Assembly (NCBI RefSeq): GCF_011516735.1 | Contig: NZ_WOSX01000002.1 | Location: forward strand, 62,001-126,000 | Length of the DNA: 64,000 nucleotides | Direction: 5' to 3' | From: Acetobacter fallax | Lineage (GTDB): Bacteria > Pseudomonadota > Alphaproteobacteria > Acetobacterales > Acetobacteraceae | Shown: positions 35,146 through 41,655 of the stretch, in pieces | Numbering within the stretch: position 1 is the first letter of the stretch | How the letters are laid out: every line of letters starts with the position of its first letter | Made by a program: the position numbers and the translations under genes | The notes under the pieces: model-generated | What the model saw: only the letters and a program-made list of their open reading frames with translations | Told to the model about the DNA's origin: nothing | Database searches by the model: none

Positions 35146-36084
35146 CTATCGCGGCACTGAAAACAGATTTTTCTTTATTCCAAAATATTCATGGAAAAAT
35201 TTCTCATTTTCCTGATTAAAAGCCATGTAAAAACTCTTCTGCCGCGGATCTTTTATACGACCACCCAGCCGGAAAACCCTGAAATGAGAAACCACATAAA
35301 CAGCCCGGTCTCTTATCCAGGAATAATTGCCCTTCCTGTCATAGCGCGGAAAAACTTTATTGATATTCCGGGCCAGAAACGCCTGAAAACGCGTCAGACT
35401 TTCGTTCTCATAAGTTCCCGAAAAATCAAGGAGATCCGACAGGTCCTCCAGTCCGCACACAGCCAGAAAATCTTTCCTGATATCTCCGTCCGGAAATAAT
35501 TTCTTCCCGAATAACCTTGATTTTATAGACGATTTCCCAAAACATGCGGACCATTTATCCAGCATCTTCCGGTAATTATAATAATGAGAGCCGGTAATGT
35601 CTCCATTCTGGAAATCCTGAATTTTACATGTGTCGCCGCCCTTTACTCCTGTACTGTAAAGACTCTTCCTGACCTCGGACTGTTCCCTGAAATAACAGAC
35701 AATCTCAATGGAAGAAAAATTCCTGACCAGAAAATCCCTCAGCTCCGCAAGACTCTGTTCGCTCGTCATCCTCCGATGGAAATGCTCGGATGTGATGATC
35801 ATCGTGTCGTGTGACTGGCCGGCCCGACGGATCTCATCCTCAAAATCACTGCGAAACGACGCAAAATAAGCACTTTTTTCTTCTTCACTCCGAATACCTT
35901 TGTCCACAAGATATTCGTCCATTGCAGGCTGAAAACAGGCGCACAAAGCCCGGTTATTCCCCTGATCCAGAACGTCACTCAGCGCCACGCCATTGTCAGA
36001 AAGCATGGCCCTGTTCGCATACAGCCAGCTCTGAATGGATGTCGTCGCCGTCTTTTCCGTTCCTATATGAAGAACGCACCGCAT
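35146..36084 (-). CDS. Sulfotransferase-like P-loop protein
   Basis: The 312-residue product begins MRCVLHIGTEKTATTSIQSW, a clear PAPS-binding 5'-phosphosulfate loop (K-T-A-T-T-S), and has a middle IVCYFREQSEVRKSLYSTGV that fits the 3'-phosphate-binding segment. Sulfotransferases of this type decorate glycans or lipids. The ATG at 36084 starts right at the domain; the frame is open to 36168. Base composition is distinctly more AT-rich than its neighbours, and codon use follows, so recent transfer is likely. There is no sulfate-activation or glycan gene next to it. The C-terminus is basic and aromatic with no further motif. Confidence 0.75.
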   Translation of the reverse strand: MRCVLHIGTEKTATTSIQSWLYANRAMLSDNGVALSDVLDQGNNRALCACFQPAMDEYLVDKGIRSEEEKSAYFASFRSDFEDEIRRAGQSHDTMIITSEHFHRRMTSEQSLAELRDFLVRNFSSIEIVCYFREQSEVRKSLYSTGVKGGDTCKIQDFQNGDITGSHYYNYRKMLDKWSACFGKSSIKSRLFGKKLFPDGDIRKDFLAVCGLEDLSDLLDFSGTYENESLTRFQAFLARNINKVFPRYDRKGNYSWIRDRAVYVVSHFRVFRLGGRIKDPRQKSFYMAFNQENEKFFHEYFGIKKNLFSVPR

Positions 36085-36251
36085 GTTCCGTCGCCAGAAT
36101 ACTGTTACTGAATCGGAAACAATCATCCTTTCCAGCCACGCAGCGCACCAGCCGCAAACCAGTCTCAATACACGTCAATTCGTGCCAGTCAGTATCATCT
36201 GTAACAGAAATGAAATATTCCCGGGCCAGAACCGACACGAAATACCGTCTC

Positions 36252-37004
36252 CTAAACCTCCGGCCACCGCGCCTGAGCCGGCGCCACACTCGCCGCCGTC
36301 TGCCCGCTCGCAGCCAGCGCCGCCGCCACAAACCCGGACGCCTTCACCTCTTCAACAAATTCCTGAAGCCACGCCCGCGCCGCCTCGCGCCCCTTCGGAA
36401 CGCCCACCGCCTGCTCAATCGCCGTAAACCGCCCGTCAATCACCCGAAATCCCGGATGCGACGCGGCATAAGCCAGCAGCGGCTGCCTCACCCCCGCCGC
36501 CGCCTCAAGCCCCTCATCAACAAACAGATCAATCGCCGCCGCGGACGTCGCCGCCCGTTCCAGCGCCGCATGTTTCAACGCCCGGCTGAGATACAGATCA
36601 TAAGCAGCACCCTTCCCGACCGCGATCCGAACCCCTTCGCGATCAAACTCCATCACATCCCGCAACGGTGAGTCATCACAAACCAGATACGTTCCCTCAA
36701 TCACCACATAAGGCGCCGTAAACAGAATCTCCTCCGCCCTCACCGGATCAATCGCCAGAAACATCAGATCCAGCGTCCCACGCGGCACAACCTCAAAAAC
36801 CTTCCCGGCAGACTCGAACGCCTGAAACACCACCTCAACACCCAGCCTGCGCCCCACCTCCCGCGCCAGCGCCACGGACACCCCCTGAAGCGCGCCCGTA
36901 GCAGCGTCTTTCTGCGCCAGCACCGGATTACCCAGATTGATCGCCGTCCGGATTACCCCGGTCGGCGCAAGCTCGCTCAGAACATTTTCAGAAATACCGG
37001 TCAT
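36252..37004 (-). CDS. Solute-binding protein (SBP_bac_3 family) lacking a signal peptide
   Basis: The 250-residue protein matches polar amino acid-type binding proteins: GVIRTAINLGNPVLAQKDAA, GVSVALAREVGRRLGVEVVF, TLDLMFLAIDPVRAEEILFT and YLVCDDS. The ATG at 37004 is fixed by AGGAG seven bases upstream, and the mature domain starts within 15 residues, so there is no signal sequence. It is therefore predicted to be cytoplasmic: either a sensor or enzyme relative, or a decayed transporter gene. No permease or ATPase is adjacent. A frame extends to 37088 but that part also lacks a hydrophobic export signal. Confidence 0.82.
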   Translation of the reverse strand: MTGISENVLSELAPTGVIRTAINLGNPVLAQKDAATGALQGVSVALAREVGRRLGVEVVFQAFESAGKVFEVVPRGTLDLMFLAIDPVRAEEILFTAPYVVIEGTYLVCDDSPLRDVMEFDREGVRIAVGKGAAYDLYLSRALKHAALERAATSAAAIDLFVDEGLEAAAGVRQPLLAYAASHPGFRVIDGRFTAIEQAVGVPKGREAARAWLQEFVEEVKASGFVAAALAASGQTAASVAPAQARWPEV

Positions 37005-37772
37005 GCCGCCGCTCCTGCCAGCCTGCCGCAACACAAAGCCGCTCACAGCCGGAAATGAAGAGTGTTGTTCTTGCAGCCAGTTATCCAAACTCCCGTAACA
37101 ATCACAAGAAAATTCGGAAATCCGTCACACGGCGCTTCACGCTGTTGTCCACCTGGCCGCATCCTTCCGGCCAAACCACACAGTCGCAGCCACGCAACAT
37201 ATTTCTGTGCCGGTGACACATTATTTCAAGCACTCTGCTATTGCGACCCATTCGCACTTCATGGCACGAAACCCTGCCAGGGGAGACACACGCGTGAAAG
37301 CCATGAATCACACTATCGCTCACGCCGGGTTCTTCCTGACCCCGGGACCCGTACAGTCAGGCATCAGGCTGATTAAAGAGATCACAAATCCGACCAGGCA
37401 AACAAACCAGCCCTCGGAACCCCGCCCCCCAGGAAGGACCAGACAACATATCCCTGCCTCAGAAAAACACATGATAAGACCTCACATACCTTTGCAAAGG
37501 CTCTGTTATCGTTGCGTATTGATCTGTGATTTTTCAACGGGTTGGCAGAATCCGGGCTCTGCCCGAACCCGGCAGGGACCGTCACGCGAAGGCGGGCTGC
37601 GCACGACGGCCCCTGCACCCCGATTGCTTAATAATAAAATGGTTTCCAAAGGTCTGCGACCTTTGGTGGGTTCCAGGGCAAAGCCCTGGAAAGGAGCCAA
37701 CACTTAATGACAACAGAGCCTTTCCAAACCCACCTGTTTACTCAAACCACACGGGATGCGAGGACCTCCCCC
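37005..37772. other. Intergenic region upstream of the DUF3649 gene
   Basis: About 770 bases. The left part should hold the promoter of the binding-protein gene; the right part is repeat copy F. I see no credible gene or operator. The promoter of the iron-module operon must lie within or just after the repeat. Confidence 0.4.
37545..37730. repeat. Dispersed intergenic repeat, copy F
   Basis: It runs from TCCGGGCTCTGCCCGAACCC through GGCAGGGACCGTC, CCCCTGCACCCCGATTGC, AAAGGTCTGCGACCTTTGG and GGGTTCCAGGGCAAAGCCCT to TGACAACAGAGCCTTTCCAA. About 90 bases from 37596 are nearly identical to the first 92 bases of the window. The end lies only 43 bases before the DUF3649 start and could carry part of its leader. 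Confidence 0.8.
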
Positions 37773-38048
37773 ATGGCCACCACCCGCACAGACCGCCTCG
37801 ACATCGCCGCCCGCGCCCTCGCCGGCATCCCCGGCGGCTACACCCTCGCCGCCCTCCTCTCCGTTGCCGCCGCCCGCTGGCTGCCCCTCCCCCGTGCCGA
37901 CGCCGTCGCCGCCGGCATGATGCTCGGCCTCGTCGCCTGGCCCCCCGTCATGATGACCGCCTTCGCCCTCCACAGCCTGCCCCGCCTCTGCGCCTGCCTC
38001 ACCCTGACCACCGCAATCCTCGCCACCCTGGCTTACTGGCCAGCCTGA
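37773..38048 (+). CDS. Small membrane protein, DUF3649 (iron-uptake associated)
   Basis: The 91-residue product has two to three hydrophobic segments (GYTLAALLSVAAARWLPL; AAGMMLGLVAWPPVMMTAFA; LTTAILATLAYWPA) and fits DUF3649, which is found beside siderophore TonB receptors with PepSY and DUF3325 genes. The same partners follow here. The ATG at 37773 is chosen; a frame reaching 37707 would begin inside repeat copy F. The function is not established; it probably helps inner-membrane steps of ferric-siderophore use. Confidence 0.75.
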   Translation: MATTRTDRLDIAARALAGIPGGYTLAALLSVAAARWLPLPRADAVAAGMMLGLVAWPPVMMTAFALHSLPRLCACLTLTTAILATLAYWPA

Positions 38049-38177
38049 ATCAGCGGCGATAAACCGGCAACCGCGACCCGGCGCGGCACACCAGACCTGC
38101 CCGCATGAGCCCGCCCGGATGTCACGAACAAAGATGCCACGAACAAAAATGATCAGACCTCAGATGACGCCGCCGGT

Positions 38178-39641
38178 ATGAAACGCAATTTCCGCCCCGC
38201 CATGACCTGGCTGCACGACTGGTCCGGCATCATCACCGGCTGGCTCATCTTCGCCATCGCCCTCTCCGGTACACTCAGCGTCTTCAGGCCCGAAATCACC
38301 GTCTGGATGCACCCCGAACTCACCCGTGAAACCGCCGATCCCATCCCGGCCGCCGAAGCCGCCATCACCTGGCTGAGCACCCACGCGCCTCACTCGCCAG
38401 ACTGGTATCTCGACGTCCCGACACCCCGCGCCCCGTTCACCCTCGCCCTCTGGTCCGACAAAAACGGCTACGTCTTCCGCCCCCTCGATCCCCTGACCGG
38501 CAGCCCCGACGCCCTGCGCGATACTCATGGCGGCGAGTTCTTCTACCGCTTCCACTTCGAACTCCAGCTCCCCTACCCCTGGGGGCGCCTCCTCGCCGCC
38601 ATCGCCGCCATGGCCCTCGTCCTCACCCTCCTCACCGGCATCGTCGCCCACCGCCGCTTCTTCGCCGATTTCTTCACCTTCCGACCCGGCAAAGGGCAAA
38701 GAAGCTGGCTCGACGCCCACAACCTCCTGGGCGTCATCGCCCTCCCCTTCCATCTGATGATCGCCTTCACCGGCGCCGTCACCCTCAGCACCCTGCTCCT
38801 GCCATGGGGCGCCCAGACTCTTTACAAAAGCGACCTCACCACCGCTCAGCACGAACTGCATCCCGCCGCCATCGAGCGTCCCGTCACCGGCAAAGCCACA
38901 CCCCTCGCCCCCATCGGCCCCATCCTCCGCACCGCCGAACAGCATTTCGGAAAAACCGGCATCCTCAGCTTTTACATCGAAAATCCCGGTGATCAGGCCG
39001 CAGTCATCACCGTCACCGCCGGCAACACGGACAGCATCGGCATCACCAGCCACGTCATCAGCTTCGACGGCACGACCGGCACCATCCTCGCCGAACATAC
39101 CGAACACCGGCCGGTCATCACCACCTTCAACGTCCTCTACGGCCTGCACGTCGCCCGCTTCGCACCCGGCATCACCCGCTGGCTCTATTTCCTTTCCGGC
39201 CTGATGCTCACAGCCCTTACCGGAACCGGTCTCAGACTCTGGACCATCAGCCGCACCCGAAACACGCCCCGCCTCAGCACCACCCTCGTCGATCGCCTGA
39301 ATGTCGGATTCATCGCCGGAACCCCCACCGCTTTCGCCAGCTACTTCCTCGCCAACCGCCTGCTGCCCGTAAGCCTCGCCGACCGCGCCACTCTCGAAAT
39401 CCGCACCGTCTTCCTCACCTGGGCCGCCCTGCTCCTCTTCGCCGCCCTGCGCCCGGCCACAAAAACCTGGCCCGAACTCCTCTCTCTCGCCGCCATCACC
39501 TGCGCCGCCGTCGCCCTCATCAGCGCCCCCTGGCACCGCTCCGTCGACGCCACAACCGCCCTCACCGCCTTCATCTTCGCAGCAGCCTTCGCCGCGGCAG
39601 CCAGACGCGCCGCCCTGAAAAAGCGCCACCCCACGACATGA
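38178..39641 (+). CDS. PepSY-associated TM-helix membrane protein (iron-uptake module)
   Basis: The 487-residue protein has the PepSY_TM layout: an N-terminal helix with W-L-H-D-W (TWLHDWSGIITGWLIFAIAL), SGTLSVFRPEIT, a periplasmic PepSY-like region, LLTGIVAHRRFF, a long loop, then HNLLGVIALPFHLMIAFTGA and four hydrophobic segments at the C-terminus. His residues on paired helices suggest heme binding; relatives act as reductases that release iron from siderophores in the periplasm (family knowledge, inferred here). It is the middle gene of the operon and overlaps the next by four bases. The ribosome-binding site is weak. Confidence 0.88.
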   Translation: MKRNFRPAMTWLHDWSGIITGWLIFAIALSGTLSVFRPEITVWMHPELTRETADPIPAAEAAITWLSTHAPHSPDWYLDVPTPRAPFTLALWSDKNGYVFRPLDPLTGSPDALRDTHGGEFFYRFHFELQLPYPWGRLLAAIAAMALVLTLLTGIVAHRRFFADFFTFRPGKGQRSWLDAHNLLGVIALPFHLMIAFTGAVTLSTLLLPWGAQTLYKSDLTTAQHELHPAAIERPVTGKATPLAPIGPILRTAEQHFGKTGILSFYIENPGDQAAVITVTAGNTDSIGITSHVISFDGTTGTILAEHTEHRPVITTFNVLYGLHVARFAPGITRWLYFLSGLMLTALTGTGLRLWTISRTRNTPRLSTTLVDRLNVGFIAGTPTAFASYFLANRLLPVSLADRATLEIRTVFLTWAALLLFAALRPATKTWPELLSLAAITCAAVALISAPWHRSVDATTALTAFIFAAAFAAAARRAALKKRHPTT

Positions 39642-39922
39642 TGATCCTCGCCCTCGCCGGCTTTCTCGCCGTCCTCCTCCTCGCCTCCGCCAGCGAACGC
39701 GAAAACGCCACCTTCCACTCCCCCCCGCTCCTCCCGCGCCAGCGCCACCGACGCCGCATACTCGCCCTCGCCGTCCTCGCCACCCACTGTGCGCTGACAC
39801 TTCACGAAAGCCAGAACCCGGCTTTCGCTCTCATCACCTGGATCGGCCAGTTCTCCGTCAACGCCCTCCTCGTCGCCCTGCTCTGCACCGCAATACGGCA
39901 AAAACCCGCCAGGCTCAGATAA
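39638..39922 (+). CDS. Small membrane protein, DUF3325 (iron-uptake associated)
   Basis: The 94-residue product has three hydrophobic segments (MMILALAGFLAVLLLASASE; ILALAVLATHCAL; FSVNALLVALLCTA) and belongs with DUF3325, the usual third member of DUF3649/PepSY modules. The start is ATGATG at 39638, overlapping the PepSY stop as ATGA. A downstream terminator was not seen; the sequence becomes AT-rich immediately after. Confidence 0.75.
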   Translation: MMILALAGFLAVLLLASASERENATFHSPPLLPRQRHRRRILALAVLATHCALTLHESQNPAFALITWIGQFSVNALLVALLCTAIRQKPARLR

Positions 39923-40112
39923 TGACAGGCCGCCTGAAAGGTAAGCGTCCGAAAAAATACACTCTTGAAGGAGATTATTGTCTTCAGGTTACAAGTGTGA
40001 AATTTTTTATTAATTGATGAGGCAGTTTTATTTATAATGTTTTGAGTTAGCAGAAATGGAGGGTTCGAAAAACCCCTATCCAAGCTTTTGTGTAATGCGC
40101 AATATCAATGAG
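39923..40112. other. AT-rich intergenic sequence
   Basis: This gap is markedly AT-rich and contains an imperfect copy (GGAGGGTTCGAAAAACCCCT at 40058-40077) of the terminator hairpin at 40133. No gene is visible. Confidence 0.4.
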
Positions 40113-40499
40113 TTATGACTCTGCTGTGATCGAAAAAGGAGGGTTTTTAGAACCCTCCAAATTACAGTTTCCCACACCCTCATAGAGAAAATTATTTAAT
40201 GAGGCGCCCGTGAACATATCATTTCCTCCTGATCCGTGAATGACAAGCTTCTGCAGAGCCGCTTGAGCATCGGTTGTTGGATCAACCTGCCTGAAGGCTG
40301 TATGGGAGAGATCCACTGTATCATCGGAACCACTGACACCCCCGCCGGCGTACATACTGATACTGTCATTTGCCCCCTTAAAAGCTATCTCCGCTGGAGC
40401 GCCTCCGCTTGTTGGTACACATTCAAAAATGCCAACATCTGTGTTCGATCTATTGACAGTTAACGTTGTTGGCCCACCAACAATACCATCATAGGTATA
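40113..40499 (-). pseudogene. 3' remnant of a surface/RTX-like repeat protein
   Basis: Reading the minus strand from just after an in-frame TGA (40500-40502) gives about 128 residues with no usable start until residue 48. The sequence (GIVGGPTTLTVN, FKGANDSISMYAGGG, DDTVDLSHTAF, LVIHGSGGNDMFTGASLNNF) has the Gly/Asn/Asp-rich repeats of large secreted, calcium-binding-type proteins. The true end seems lost by a frameshift: an out-of-frame TAA occurs right after EGVGN, and the present frame reads on through an intrinsic terminator hairpin (40133-40158). I read it as the decayed C-terminal part of a much longer gene, the rest being deleted or displaced. Confidence 0.6.
40133..40158 (-). terminator. 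Rho-independent terminator of the remnant gene
   Basis: On the minus strand GGAGGGTT (40158-40151) pairs with AACCCTCC (40145-40138) around a 5-base loop and is followed by TTTTT. It lies inside the present remnant frame, which supports loss of the original stop codon. Confidence 0.75.
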
Positions 40500-40756
40500 T
40501 CATGGATTCGTAAAGTCTGACGTTTCCGTGTAAACACTTGATACGGAGATTATAAATCTCCTTATGTATTTTTAGTAAAAATAAAAATATACTCATAAAT
40601 ATTAACGCTTCTCACAATTAAGTAACGCACAAATCAATAATTACATATATATAAAAATAGACGATTTAATGTTTCATAAATGAATCCCAGGAATAATCTC
40701 AGAACGGATTTTCTGTGCGTGGCCAAATAACAGCATGTAGATAACAGGAGGAACAA
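40500..40756. other. AT-rich intergenic sequence upstream of the serine-rich orphan
   Basis: This holds a small hairpin (GGAGATT/AATCTCC, 40545-40561) and long A/T runs that should include the promoter of the gene at 40757. No operator is recognised. Confidence 0.4.
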
Positions 40757-41251
40757 ATGTACATTGATATGTCGTCGGCTATCTTATCTGCTGAATTATC
40801 CATCCAAGATGGCTCACTGAAACCGGAAGTCACCGCTTCGAACACAGCGAACGCAAGAATCAGCTCTGCCGACAGTACAGGGGCGGCAACAATACTCGAC
40901 CTGTCGTCCGAGTCCTCAACCGCCATTTATCAGAGTGATCCAGTTGTTTTTCTTCCTCAGGGAGATAAGTATATTCCGGTAAGTGCGGGAGTTCTCATCA
41001 ATGGGGTGCCTGCGTCAGAGGTCAAAGGCGCCATTACCCTCAAGGATGGCTTTCAGTATAGTATGACGTCCTCATCGTCTTCCTTCTCACTCTATACCGG
41101 CACTGGCACTTCCGTCGGAAGCAGTCAAATATCGGCGTCGTTCTCTCCTGGCGCAGATTCAACAAACAGCGAAGAATCTCTCATCGCAAAGCTTTTTTCC
41201 AGTCCGGTGGATAATGAGAGCAAAACTCCATCACAACAGTTCTCCACCTGA
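40757..41251 (+). CDS. Serine/threonine-rich orphan protein
   Basis: I do not recognise this 164-residue protein. It has no Cys or Trp, no signal peptide and no membrane segment. Ser, Thr, Ala and Gly dominate, with a more regular centre (VVFLPQGDKYIPVSAGVLIN, ASEVKGAITLKDGFQY) that could form beta strands. A strong ribosome-binding site (AGGAGG, five bases before the ATG) supports real expression. It lies in the AT-rich island beside the surface-protein remnant, and its composition differs from the rest of the window, so transfer is likely. It might be a secreted or surface accessory protein, but this is a guess. Confidence 0.6.
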   Translation: MYIDMSSAILSAELSIQDGSLKPEVTASNTANARISSADSTGAATILDLSSESSTAIYQSDPVVFLPQGDKYIPVSAGVLINGVPASEVKGAITLKDGFQYSMTSSSSSFSLYTGTGTSVGSSQISASFSPGADSTNSEESLIAKLFSSPVDNESKTPSQQFST

Positions 41252-41263
41252 CAGATTCTATCC

Positions 41264-41458
41264 TTATCGGACAGGCAGGAGTTCTCGGAGACGGCTGCCC
41301 GGCATGCGCCGCACATACAGCGCAACTCCCGCGAGCAACGCAAAAAACAGAAAGGGCAGCCCAGGCGTCCAGTCATGGATATTAAAGCCTGAAGTAAGAG
41401 TCAGCGCCGCCCGGACTGCTCCAAAAAAGGCCAGGATAATTCCGCCACCGGAACCCAT
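41264..41458 (-). CDS. Small membrane protein (64 residues)
   Basis: The ATG at 41458 with AGGAAAAG upstream begins a 64-residue product with two hydrophobic helices (GGGIILAFFGAVRAALTLTS; GLPFLFFALLAGVALYV) and a basic end (RRMPGSRLRELLPVR). No family is recognised. It converges on the serine-rich orphan with 12 bases between stops. The open frame to 41578 is upstream padding without hydrophobic sequence. Confidence 0.55.
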   Translation of the reverse strand: MGSGGGIILAFFGAVRAALTLTSGFNIHDWTPGLPFLFFALLAGVALYVRRMPGSRLRELLPVR

Positions 41459-41655
41459 ATTTTCTTTTCCTGAGTGCTGGCGGCAGTGCCTGTCTCCAGG
41501 CGCCCCGTTCAGTCGGTCAGAGTTTAAAGCAGGTCCCGAGCCTGAGCACGGCCCGTTGACAGAGCTGTGAAAAACCATGGGCGTCCGCTCTCCGGGACAC
41601 GTCCGCCCCCCTGTGCTATCTCACCCGACAGGCCCGCACCACCCAGGGAAGCCCA

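Noticed and set aside
38160-39800. A 546-codon minus-strand open frame opposite the PepSY and DUF3325 genes
   Set aside because: It is a shadow frame of GC-rich coding DNA: the product is low-complexity Gly/Glu/Ala sequence, while the plus strand encodes recognisable membrane domains.
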